A stretch of 64,000 nucleotides of DNA from Luteibacter jiangsuensis (GTDB lineage: Bacteria > Pseudomonadota > Gammaproteobacteria > Xanthomonadales > Rhodanobacteraceae), in the NCBI RefSeq assembly GCF_030812295.1, contig NZ_JAUSSK010000002.1, forward strand, positions 186,001-250,000, read 5' to 3'. Each line of letters opens with the position of its first letter. Position 1 is the first letter of the stretch. The position numbers were made by a program, and so were the translations under genes. A model generated the notes under the pieces. The model was given only the letters and a program-made list of their open reading frames with translations, did not search any database and was not told the origin of the DNA. This document shows positions 37,445-45,284 of this stretch, one piece after another.

Positions 37445-38085
37445 ATCGACAACGCCTGCCGGTCACCCTGCTTATCGGCTCGATCGTCGTCATCGTGATT
37501 TCAGCCATCGCACCGGCTGTCTGGGCGGACTGGCTGCTTGAAAATGCCGTCGTCGCGGTGGCGCTGCCGCTGTTTGTCTTCGGCTACCGCCGGCTGCGTT
37601 TATCCAACGCCAGTTATGTGTCGCTCTTCGTGTTCCTGATCCTGCACGAGACCGGGGCGCACTACACCTACTCGAACGTCCCTTACGACCAGTGGTTTGC
37701 CGACGCCTTCGGCGTGACGTTGAACAGCCTGCTCGGCCTGACGCGGAACGACTTCGACCGCCTTGTACATTTTTCGTACGGACTGCTGATTACTCCCGCA
37801 GCCGCCGACCTCCTTGCACAGCGGGCACCGCCGCGCGGCATATGGCGTTGGATCCTTCCCGTGACCTTCATCATGTCCCACGCGCTGATCTACGAGCTGG
37901 TGGAGTGGGCCGCGGCTACCGCATTCGGGGGTGACCTGGGCCAGGAATACCTGGGAACGCAAGGCGATCCCTGGGATGCGCAGCAGGACATGCTTCTGGC
38001 GTCGCTGGGCAGCATCGTGTCCATGCTGTTCCTCGGCTTGACACGACGACTCCCCGTCGAAGCCGGTGTGCCGATCAATCGATAG
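37441..38085 (+). CDS. DUF2238 (YjdF-like) integral membrane protein
   Basis: A 214-residue protein with about six membrane helices (7-25, 30-48, 58-75, 100-118, 130-160, 185-203). Conserved DUF2238 features: LHETGAHYTYSNVPYDQW, FDRLVHFSYGLLITP, ELVEWAAATAFG and a GTQGDPWDAQQDM end with paired acidic residues and His, suggesting a metal or lipid-head site in the membrane. Function unknown. The GTG start is set by the overlap with the upstream small ORF; its 3' end overlaps the convergent MgtC-type gene by 11 bp. Confidence 0.82.
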   Translation: MNRQRLPVTLLIGSIVVIVISAIAPAVWADWLLENAVVAVALPLFVFGYRRLRLSNASYVSLFVFLILHETGAHYTYSNVPYDQWFADAFGVTLNSLLGLTRNDFDRLVHFSYGLLITPAAADLLAQRAPPRGIWRWILPVTFIMSHALIYELVEWAAATAFGGDLGQEYLGTQGDPWDAQQDMLLASLGSIVSMLFLGLTRRLPVEAGVPINR

Positions 38086-39322
38086 CAAGCACGATCGCGA
38101 AGACCGCCGTGGCGGCGAGCACGCACGGCACCAGGCGCAGCGCATACTCACGACCTCCACGGAACACCGCAAGCACGCATTTGAGCAGGGTATTCGCCAC
38201 CAGCGCCGCCAGTACGCCCTGCTCGCCCGTCTCGATCGTGGCCTTGCCGGACGAAACCATTTGCGCGGCCGACGCCGCCGCCGCATGGACATCGGCGATA
38301 CCCGACATCGCCAGCACCCAGGGTATCGAGGTACTTCCCAGATAATCCCGAATGATGGCCGCCAACAGGATGATGCCGGCAAACATGAGCATGAAACGAA
38401 TGGCGGACCGTGGTTCGAATGGACGCTTGCCCGCGAAGGCCGCGGTGTCGGAAGGTGAAGCACTGGAGTGAAAGCCGAGCAGGAGCGCCATGCCGATGGC
38501 AACGCCTCCCGCCACCGCCAACGGCAGGGCCAGATGGGCAAGCAGAGGCGGAGAGAGCATGCCGACGACCACCGCCAGCTGCGCGAACGTGGCGACGTTC
38601 GACGCCACTCCCCCGCTCGATGCCGCCGCGACCACCTCTGGAGTAGCGCGTGCCCGATCGCCCATGGCAACGATCGTGGCCGTGCTCGACACGAAACCGC
38701 CCGCCAGCCCGGCAAACGCGACCGCCGAGCGCGAGCCAAGCGCCCGCAACATGACGTAACCCACGGCCGAAACCGCCATCACCGCGATCACCAGGAGCCA
38801 CAGGCGATACGGGTTGAGCGCATGCCAGGGGTCGAGCGTACGGTCCGGCAGCAGGGGGAGCACGATGAATGTCGCTCCCGCCAGCAGCAGGAGATCGTGC
38901 AGATCCTGCCCACTGATCAGGTGCCTGCTGATGTGGTGAAGACGCCGCTTGCTGGCGAGGATGATCGCCACGGCGGCGCCAACGCCGCACGCCAACGGCG
39001 GCGACGACATCGCCAGGGCACCGAGCAGGAAGGTCGCCAGCATGGCGATCTCGGTGGTCAGGCCCGGGTCGCGGTCACGGGTGCGGCGGTAGGAGGCAAG
39101 CATCATCGTGCCGATCGCGAGTCCAGCCACGGCGGTGACCACCGCGCCGAGAAGGGTGGCGACGGCTCCGCAAAGGCCGAGCAACGCGAACGTGCGGATA
39201 CCCGCGGGCTCACGCTCCGGCCCGTCACCCTTGGCGCGCTCGCGCTCCAGGCCCACCAGCAAGCCGACGATCAGCGCGGCGCCCATGCCGTAAATGGCCG
39301 CACCGATGTCCATGGACATCAT
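38075..39322 (-). CDS. MgtC/SapB-like membrane protein with DUF4010 domain
   Basis: A 415-residue protein with about 12 membrane helices: an N-terminal MgtC-type domain (LIVGLLVGLERERAK, then GIRTFALLGLCGAVATLLG) fused to a DUF4010 domain (HISGQDLHDLLLLAGATFIVLPLLP ... SRSAVAFAGLAGGFVSSTATIVAMG). Such proteins are proposed transporters or Mg2+-related regulators; no substrate can be stated. It is a single-gene unit on the minus strand followed by nothing co-oriented within 11 bp. Confidence 0.85.
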   Translation of the reverse strand: MMSMDIGAAIYGMGAALIVGLLVGLERERAKGDGPEREPAGIRTFALLGLCGAVATLLGAVVTAVAGLAIGTMMLASYRRTRDRDPGLTTEIAMLATFLLGALAMSSPPLACGVGAAVAIILASKRRLHHISRHLISGQDLHDLLLLAGATFIVLPLLPDRTLDPWHALNPYRLWLLVIAVMAVSAVGYVMLRALGSRSAVAFAGLAGGFVSSTATIVAMGDRARATPEVVAAASSGGVASNVATFAQLAVVVGMLSPPLLAHLALPLAVAGGVAIGMALLLGFHSSASPSDTAAFAGKRPFEPRSAIRFMLMFAGIILLAAIIRDYLGSTSIPWVLAMSGIADVHAAAASAAQMVSSGKATIETGEQGVLAALVANTLLKCVLAVFRGGREYALRLVPCVLAATAVFAIVLAID

Positions 39323-39386
39323 GCGGCCGGCTCCTTTGCGACAGGGCTCATCATTCCTCCCTCCACGGCGACCCGGTGTCGGGCCG

Positions 39387-39491
39387 CTACTTGAGGTTCC
39401 GCTTCTTCTCGTCCTTGGCGGCCTTCTTTTCCTTCATCGTCTTGGCCGGCTTCTTCTTGTCGCTTTTCTTCGAATCCATACCCTTGCTCAT
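39387..39491 (-). CDS. 34-residue Lys-rich micro-protein
   Basis: ATG at 39491 preceded by a strong ribosome site (GGAGGCGAT), stop TAG at 39387. The product MSKGMDSKKSDKKKPAKTM... contains about 15 Lys among 34 residues and has an alanine/lysine pattern. It resembles very small basic proteins reported as DNA- or ribosome-associated in proteobacteria, but no family is claimed. It is too short for common ORF thresholds. No gene overlaps it on the plus strand. Confidence 0.65.
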   Translation of the reverse strand: MSKGMDSKKSDKKKPAKTMKEKKAAKDEKKRNLK

Positions 39492-39593
39492 ATCGCCTCC
39501 TTGGTTGAGATCGCGGTCGCACGGCGTGCGGTGTAGAGAAGACTACGCCAATCCGCACGCCATGGAATGCCAGGAACGCGATTCCACGGCGGC

Positions 39594-40625
39594 CTAGAGC
39601 TTCGCCGACTCCCGCCAGAGGTCCGTTCCCCCATCGGTCGCGTAGGCGTCGATCTGGGCCAGTTCCGCGGCAGTGAAATCGAGGCTCTTCACGGCGTCGA
39701 GCGAGTTGTCGAGCTGCTCCACCGTGCGCGCGCCGATCAGCGAGGACGTCACGCGCGGGTCGCGCAACGACCAGGCGATCGCCATCTGGGCCAGCGTCTG
39801 TCCACGGCGTTCGGCGATGGCGTTGAGCGCGCGGATGCGTTCGAGGTTCGCTTCGCTGAGCTGTTCCTTGCCGAGCGATCCTTCACGGGTGACGCGCGCA
39901 TCGGCGGGAATGCCTTTCAGGTATTTCGACGTCAGCAGACCCTGGGCCAGGGGAGAAAAGGCGATGCATCCAGTGCCGAGTTCATCCAGCGTGTCGAGCA
40001 GGCCACCCTCGATCCATCGGTTGAACATCGAATAGTTGGGCTGGTGGATGAACAACGGCACGCGCTCCTCGGCCAGGATGGCGGCCGCCTTGCGCGTGAG
40101 TTCGGGCGAGTAACTGGAGATGCCCACATACAGCGCCTTGCCTTGGCGATGCAGGTGCGCCAGCGCACCCATCGTCTCTTCCAGGGGCGTGGTGGGATCG
40201 ACACGATGCGAATAGAAGATATCGACATAGTCCAGGCCCATGCGCTTGAGCGACTGGTCGAGACTGGCGATGAGGTACTTCCGGCTGCCACCGATGCCGC
40301 CGTAGGGGCCCGGCCACATGTCCCAACCGGCCTTGGTCGAGATGATCAGTTCGTCGCGGTAGGGTGCGAAGTCGCTCGCCATCACCCGTCCGAAATTCTC
40401 TTCCGCCGATCCGTAAGGCGGGCCGTAGTTGTTCGCGAGGTCGAAATGGGTCACGCCACGATCGAAGGCGCGACGAAGGATGGCGCGGCCGGTCTCGAAG
40501 ACGTCGGCTCCACCGAAGTTCTGCCACAGGCCCAGCGAGATGGCGGGAAGGTCGATACCGCTCCGCCCGCAACGGCGATAAGGCATGAGGTTGTCGTAAC
40601 GATTCGATGCGGCTTGGTAGGACAC
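39594..40625 (-). CDS. L-glyceraldehyde-3-phosphate reductase-like aldo/keto reductase (YghZ type)
   Basis: 343 residues of the AKR14/YghZ group: N-terminal RYDNLMPYRRCGRSGIDLP as in E. coli YghZ, tetrad residues in DLANNYGPPYGSAEENFG (Asp, Tyr), ISTKAGWDMWPGPYGG (Lys) and FYSHRVD (His), then NADPH-binding GARTVEQLDNSL. It reduces L-glyceraldehyde-3-phosphate and other aldehydes with NADPH. The GTG start at 40625 is chosen because it restores the YghZ-type N-terminus; an internal ATG at 40586 is the alternative. Divergent from a cysteine hydrolase gene. Confidence 0.9.
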   Translation of the reverse strand: MSYQAASNRYDNLMPYRRCGRSGIDLPAISLGLWQNFGGADVFETGRAILRRAFDRGVTHFDLANNYGPPYGSAEENFGRVMASDFAPYRDELIISTKAGWDMWPGPYGGIGGSRKYLIASLDQSLKRMGLDYVDIFYSHRVDPTTPLEETMGALAHLHRQGKALYVGISSYSPELTRKAAAILAEERVPLFIHQPNYSMFNRWIEGGLLDTLDELGTGCIAFSPLAQGLLTSKYLKGIPADARVTREGSLGKEQLSEANLERIRALNAIAERRGQTLAQMAIAWSLRDPRVTSSLIGARTVEQLDNSLDAVKSLDFTAAELAQIDAYATDGGTDLWRESAKL

Positions 40626-40731
40626 GGACGATGCTCCATCAAATGAAGTCCTGAATGTTACGCGCCGTTCCGCTGAAGCGGATATAGGTGCAGACTGTGC
40701 GGCATCTTCGAAAGGCGGATGAAGCGCACAC

Positions 40732-41274
40732 ATGACCACGGCCCTGCTCGTCATCGACATGCAGCAAGCGCTCTGTTCCGGCGAGGAAGAGGCGTTCGAC
40801 ATCAAGGACATGCTCAAGCGCGTCAACATGCTGATCGCCAACGCGAAGATCGGCGGCGCCAGCGTGATTTTCATCCAGCACGAAGAAGACGAAGGCTCAC
40901 TGGTATTCGGCAGCGACGGCTGGCAATTGGCGCAGGGGCTCGCGGCCGCCGATGGCGATATCCGAGTGCGCAAGACCACGCCGGACGCGTTCCACAAGAC
41001 GGAACTGAGCGAGATACTGGAACGGCTGGAAGTGACCGACCTCGTCGTCTGCGGGCTGCAGACGGATTTCTGCATCGACACGACCGTGCGGCGCGCCTTG
41101 GCCCTGGGCTTTCCCGTCACGCTTGCAGGGGACGCGCACTCGACCCTAGACAACGGGGTGCTCACCGCCGCCCAGATCATTGCCCACCACAACCGTACGC
41201 TCAGCAATATCAGCAGCTTCGGCCCCCGCGCGAGGGTCAAAGCGGCTGCGGAGATACGTTTCCCTGTCGCGTGA
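40732..41274 (+). CDS. Isochorismatase-like cysteine hydrolase
   Basis: A 180-residue hydrolase with the Asp-Lys-Cys triad of the family: D9 (LLVIDMQQ), K81 (RKTTPDAF) and C114 (CGLQTDFCID), plus the cis-peptide region. Family members hydrolyse amides or vinyl ethers (nicotinamidase, isochorismatase, N-carbamoyl-sarcosine amidase); the specific substrate is open. Transcribed toward the Fic/Btu set but separated by a palindrome-rich 83-bp gap. Confidence 0.88.
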   Translation: MTTALLVIDMQQALCSGEEEAFDIKDMLKRVNMLIANAKIGGASVIFIQHEEDEGSLVFGSDGWQLAQGLAAADGDIRVRKTTPDAFHKTELSEILERLEVTDLVVCGLQTDFCIDTTVRRALALGFPVTLAGDAHSTLDNGVLTAAQIIAHHNRTLSNISSFGPRARVKAAAEIRFPVA

Positions 41275-41281
41275 GCCTTGG

Positions 41282-41347
41282 TCGTGAGCCGAATAGAGCG
41301 TATATTCGGCTCACGAAATGAGCCGAATGGCTCGGTTTATCGGCTCA
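41282..41347 (+). promoter_or_regulatory. Double palindrome upstream of fic
   Basis: A perfect 14-bp inverted repeat, TCGTGAGCCGAATA (41282-41295) and TATTCGGCTCACGA (41303-41316) with a 7-bp loop. A second inverted repeat follows, TGAGCCGA (41319-41326) and TCGGCTCA (41340-41347). The four copies of (G)TGAGCCGA alternate in orientation and end 10 bp before the Fic ATG. No T-tract follows, so an operator is more likely than a terminator; TATATT at 41301-41306 could be a -10 box inside the first palindrome. Confidence 0.65.
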
Positions 41348-41357
41348 CGGCAGCGGT

Positions 41358-42524
41358 ATGAACGACCCAAGCTGGATTTGGCAGCGCTCGGACTGGCCGG
41401 CTTTTCGCTGGCAAGAAGAGGCTGTCGCGCCCCTCCTGCGCGCCTGCCAGCTCGCCCAGGGCCGCTTGCTGGGCGCCGCCGGCGCAGTGGACGCGGATCT
41501 GGAAGCAGGCACCGAACTCGACGCCTTGCTACAGAACGTCGTGGCCTCATCCGCCATCGAGGGGGAGGATCTCGACGTCGGATCGGTGCGTTCGTCGCTG
41601 GCGCGCCGCCTCGGCCTTGATGATGAGGTTTCCGGCCGGCGGAGTGCGCGCAGCGAGGGCTTGGCCGAACTCACGCTGGACGCCACGAGGAACTACCGCG
41701 ACCCGCTCGATCTCCCCCGCCTGCTGCACTGGCATACCTATCTTTTTCCCAAGGGTGGAAACATCCTGCCCCTGCGTATCCGCATCGGGGCCTTGCGCGG
41801 TGAGGAACCCATGCAAGTGGTTTCCGGCCGAATGGACAAGCCTCGTGTCCATTTCCAGGCGCCGCCCCGATCCGGGCTGGAAAATCAGGTCGATGCCTTC
41901 CTTGACTGGTTTTCGGCCAGTCGCGAGAACTCCGCGCTCGATCCCCTGCTTCGCGCCGGCATCGCCCACCTCTGGTTCGTGACGCTGCACCCCTTCGACG
42001 ACGGCAACGGGCGGATGACCCGAGCACTCACGGACCTGGCGCTTGCGCAAGCGGAACACCAGGCCATCCGCTTCTACACGATGGCCACCAGCATCCTCGA
42101 CGATCGCGGGGGCTATTACGACGTGCTGGAAGCAAGCCAGCGCGCCGGCCTGGACATCACGTCGTGGCTCGAATGGTTCCTGCGGACGTTGCTGCGAAGC
42201 CTCGAACTGGCACTGGCCCATATCGACCGCGTGATGGGCAAGAGCCGCTTCTGGCGTGAGCACCGTACACACGAGCTTTCGGCGGAACAGGTGAAAGTGC
42301 TCAATCGCCTGCTCGACGGAGGGGACCGTGGATTCCCGCAAGGCATCAGCGCCTCGCAGTACCAGGCCGTCGCGAAGGTCTCCAAGGCCACCGCGACGCG
42401 TCACCTGGGCGACCTGCTCGACAAGGGAATGATCGTGCGCCTGCCTGGCGGAGGCCGCAGCACGCGTTACCGCATCGCATGGCCCAGCACGGGCATCGCG
42501 GATACGGAGCGGCCCGATGCGTGA
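41358..42524 (+). CDS. Fic-family protein (AMP-transferase)
   Basis: 388 residues: an N-terminal DUF4172-type domain with the auto-inhibitory motif S-x3-E-G (S64...E68-G69), the Fic core with intact HPFDDGNGRM (H211-M220), and a C-terminal winged helix (ISASQYQAVAKVSKATATRHLGDLLDKGMI). Fic proteins transfer AMP from ATP to a hydroxyl of a target protein. The inhibitory Glu is present in the same chain (class II), so it may be self-restrained, and the winged helix with the double palindrome suggests autoregulation. Its 3' end overlaps the BtuC-like permease gene by 8 bp. Target unknown. Confidence 0.93.
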   Translation: MNDPSWIWQRSDWPAFRWQEEAVAPLLRACQLAQGRLLGAAGAVDADLEAGTELDALLQNVVASSAIEGEDLDVGSVRSSLARRLGLDDEVSGRRSARSEGLAELTLDATRNYRDPLDLPRLLHWHTYLFPKGGNILPLRIRIGALRGEEPMQVVSGRMDKPRVHFQAPPRSGLENQVDAFLDWFSASRENSALDPLLRAGIAHLWFVTLHPFDDGNGRMTRALTDLALAQAEHQAIRFYTMATSILDDRGGYYDVLEASQRAGLDITSWLEWFLRTLLRSLELALAHIDRVMGKSRFWREHRTHELSAEQVKVLNRLLDGGDRGFPQGISASQYQAVAKVSKATATRHLGDLLDKGMIVRLPGGGRSTRYRIAWPSTGIADTERPDA

Positions 42525-43542
42525 GTCCACGGCGCCCCGCATGACGACCTTCCTCTCCGCCCTCCGGCTCTGGCTGGCGCTGCTCACCTGCGGGCTCGCG
42601 GTGCTACTGGGTTCGGTGCTCATCGGCGGCGGCGATTCCACCATCGCCGCATCATGGCAGGCGCTGGTGTCGCCATCGGATACGCCGATGCACGCCATCG
42701 TCTGGGAGCTTCGTCTTCCGCGCGCGGTGGCCGCCTACGGTGTCGGCGGACTGCTGGCCGTCTCGGGATGCCTCATGCAGATCCTCGTGCGCAACCCGTT
42801 GGCTGACCCATACACGCTCGGCCTTTCCGGTGGCGCCGCCGTGGGCGCGCTCGGCGCCATGCTGGCAGGGGCCGGTGCGTTGGCGACCGCCCTGGGTGCG
42901 GCCTCGGGGGCCCTTCTCGCGTGCATCGCGGTGTTCGTGCTCGCCCATCGCGACCTGCTTGCCCGCGCACGCGCCGCGCAACGCGAAGACTCCACCGACC
43001 TGATCCTGATCGGCGTGATGCTGGCCTCCGGCCTGGGCGCGATCGTCAGCATGATGCTGGTATTGGCGCCGGACAAGAACCTGCGCGGCATGCTGTTCTG
43101 GATGATGGGCGACCTCAGCGGCGTGGCCAACTGGCTGCTGCCGGCCGTGACGCTGCTCGCTTGCGTGCTCCTGATCGCCCCCCTGGGACGCCAGCTCAAT
43201 CTGCTGATGCGTGGGGAAGAATCGGCCAGCGCCCTGGGCGTCCGGCCGAACGCCGTGAAGTCGGCGATCTTCGCCATCGCGTCGCTGGCCACGGCCGTGG
43301 CGGTGACCACGGCGGGAACCGTGGGTTTCGTCGGCTTGGTGGTACCGCATGCGCTGCGCCGGATCGTCGGCAACGACCAGCGTGTGCTGCTGCCGGCCTG
43401 CGCGATCTGCGGCGGCATCGTGGTCGTGGTGGCCGATACGATCTCACGCATCGTCGCCGATCCCATCCAGTTGCCCGTCGGCGCGGTGATGGCGATCATC
43501 GGCGTGCCTACTTTCATGTTCCTGCTGGTGCGGCGGCGGTGA
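42517..43542 (+). CDS. BtuC/FecCD-type ABC importer permease
   Basis: A 341-residue permease with about ten membrane helices and the FecCD hallmarks: ELRLPRAVAAYGVGGLLAVSGCLMQ, NPLADPYTLGLSGGAA near helix 3, and the C-terminal VGFVGLVVPH and LPVGAVMAIIGVPTFMFLL segments. It forms the channel for corrinoid, haem or Fe-siderophore uptake. The start at 42517 overlaps the Fic stop; an alternative ATG at 42541 gives the same core. It ends in GTGA, overlapping the ATPase start. The corrinoid call rests on the family and the BtuF-like partner. Confidence 0.9.
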   Translation: MRESTAPRMTTFLSALRLWLALLTCGLAVLLGSVLIGGGDSTIAASWQALVSPSDTPMHAIVWELRLPRAVAAYGVGGLLAVSGCLMQILVRNPLADPYTLGLSGGAAVGALGAMLAGAGALATALGAASGALLACIAVFVLAHRDLLARARAAQREDSTDLILIGVMLASGLGAIVSMMLVLAPDKNLRGMLFWMMGDLSGVANWLLPAVTLLACVLLIAPLGRQLNLLMRGEESASALGVRPNAVKSAIFAIASLATAVAVTTAGTVGFVGLVVPHALRRIVGNDQRVLLPACAICGGIVVVVADTISRIVADPIQLPVGAVMAIIGVPTFMFLLVRRR

Positions 43543-44327
43543 GCATCGAGCTGGTCGCCGAATCGCTGGCCGTGTCGATGCGGGGACGCTCGCTCGTCGG
43601 CAAGCTGGACATGCGTATCGCGCCGGGGCAGGTTTGGTGCGTGCTCGGTCCCAACGGAGCGGGAAAGTCCACCCTGCTGCGCACGCTGGCGGGCCTGCGT
43701 GCGCCAGATGGTGGCCGGGTGGCGCTCGGAGGCCGTGACGTCGCCTCGTATCGCCCGATCGAGATCGCACGCCGGCGTGGCTTCCTCCCGCAAACGATCG
43801 TGGATGCCTTCAGTCTCACGGTCATGGAAGCCGTGATGTCGGCCCGCCATCCCAGCCTGCCCTTCTGGGCCTGGGGCGACGAGGACACCCGCCACGCGGA
43901 GAGCGCATTACGCACCTTCGAACTGGAGGCGCTGGCGGAGCGCGACATCACCACGCTGTCCGGCGGCGAACGCCAACGGGTGAACATCGCCACGTTGTTC
44001 ACCCAGGACGTCGACATCATGCTGCTCGACGAACCGCTGTCCTCGCTCGACCTGCATCACCAGATGAAGACCTTGCACGAACTGATGCGTGCCGCCTCCG
44101 AACATGGCAAGTCGGTGATCTATACGGTCCACGACATCAACCTCGCCTTCCAGCATGCGACCCACGCCGTGCTGCTGGATGGCAAGGGCGCCGCCCTGGC
44201 CGGCCTCAAGGACGATGTCGTCACCAGTGAACACCTCAGTGCCGCCTTCCACCATCCCATCCACGGCGTTACGCTCGGCGACGAACTGTTCTTCCGCGCC
44301 GAACGCCTCAACGGATCGCCTCGATGA
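43539..44327 (+). CDS. BtuD/FecE-type ABC importer ATPase
   Basis: 262 residues: Walker A GPNGAGKST (about 37-45), Q-loop, signature LSGGERQRVNI, Walker B IMLLDEPLSSLD and H-loop VHDIN. It powers the co-encoded permease. The GTG start overlaps the permease stop (GTGA at 43539-43542) and its stop overlaps the binding-protein ATG by 4 bp, so the three subunits are translationally coupled. C-terminal extension absent. Confidence 0.93.
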   Translation: MSIELVAESLAVSMRGRSLVGKLDMRIAPGQVWCVLGPNGAGKSTLLRTLAGLRAPDGGRVALGGRDVASYRPIEIARRRGFLPQTIVDAFSLTVMEAVMSARHPSLPFWAWGDEDTRHAESALRTFELEALAERDITTLSGGERQRVNIATLFTQDVDIMLLDEPLSSLDLHHQMKTLHELMRAASEHGKSVIYTVHDINLAFQHATHAVLLDGKGAALAGLKDDVVTSEHLSAAFHHPIHGVTLGDELFFRAERLNGSPR

Positions 44328-45196
44328 CGCGACTCATCGCCTTGTGTGGGCTGTTCTTCGCCGCCACCGCCGTTGCGACGCCGGTCACCGTCGTCGACGA
44401 CGCCGGCCGTACCGTCACGTTGCCGCGTCCCGCGCATCGCATCGTCAGCCTCGCACCGAACATCACCGACGCACTCTTCGCGGCCGGTGCGGGTGCCTAT
44501 GTCGTCGGCACCTCGCGATTCAGCGACCATCCGGACGAGGCGAAGAAGGTGCCGGTGGTGGGCGATGCGACCATGATCGACCTCGAGCGCATCGTTGGCC
44601 TGAAGCCCGACATCGTCGTGGTATGGAAGAGCGGCAATTCCGCGGCACAGGTGGAAAAGCTGACCCGCCTGGGCATTCCCGTGTTCTATTCGGAAACGAC
44701 ACGGCTCGCCCAGGTGGCATCGACCACGCGCCAGCTTGGCAGGCTGGCCGGTACCGACGATATCGCCAATCGGAATGCCCGCGCCTTCGAAGCGGAACTC
44801 GATCGGCTGCGCACCACCTTCGCGGGCAAGAAGCACTTGAAGGTGTTCTTCCAGATATGGGACCGGCCATTGATGACCGTCGGCCGCGCACAGATCATCG
44901 ACGACGCCCTCGTCCTTTGTGGTGGCGACAACATCTTCGCCGACCTCGACCAGGCCGCCCCCACCGTCGGCCGCGAAGCGGTACTGGCACGCAATCCCGA
45001 CGTCATCCTGAGCGGTGGTGGAGAGGGAGAATCGTTGAACGCCTGGAAGGCGTCGTCGTTTCTCGGCGCGGTGAAGCACGACAACGTCTTCGCGATCGAC
45101 GCGCCGACCCTGGCCCTGCCGTCCCCCTCCATCCTGCCCGGCGTGGCTACCCTCTGCCGTGCCCTGGACGACGCGCGCACGAGGGCGGGGCGCTGA
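44324..45196 (+). CDS. BtuF-like periplasmic cobalamin/chelate-binding protein
   Basis: 290 residues: short Sec signal (LIALCGLFFAATAVATP), then two alpha/beta lobes bridged by a long helix, the type III binding fold. Typical sequence: RIVSLAPNITDALFAAGAG, RFSDHPDEAKKVPVVGD and the second lobe LKPDIVVVWKSGNSAAQ. It delivers substrate to the permease. Corrinoid specificity is inferred from the BtuF-like SLAPNITD motif; an iron-chelate specificity is possible. I searched the upstream region for a cobalamin riboswitch and saw no convincing B12 box. Confidence 0.88.
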   Translation: MTRLIALCGLFFAATAVATPVTVVDDAGRTVTLPRPAHRIVSLAPNITDALFAAGAGAYVVGTSRFSDHPDEAKKVPVVGDATMIDLERIVGLKPDIVVVWKSGNSAAQVEKLTRLGIPVFYSETTRLAQVASTTRQLGRLAGTDDIANRNARAFEAELDRLRTTFAGKKHLKVFFQIWDRPLMTVGRAQIIDDALVLCGGDNIFADLDQAAPTVGREAVLARNPDVILSGGGEGESLNAWKASSFLGAVKHDNVFAIDAPTLALPSPSILPGVATLCRALDDARTRAGR

Positions 45197-45284
45197 GCGG
45201 AACCGTTCAGCGATCTTGCGGCGGCCGTCACATTCCCCTTCGTTAAAATCGACCTCGACACGTCCCCCCACCGGAACGGAGCCG

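Noticed and set aside
41275-42540. Cobalamin riboswitch before the Btu-like genes
   Set aside because: No B12-box-like core was seen; the upstream sequence is the Fic gene and its palindromes.
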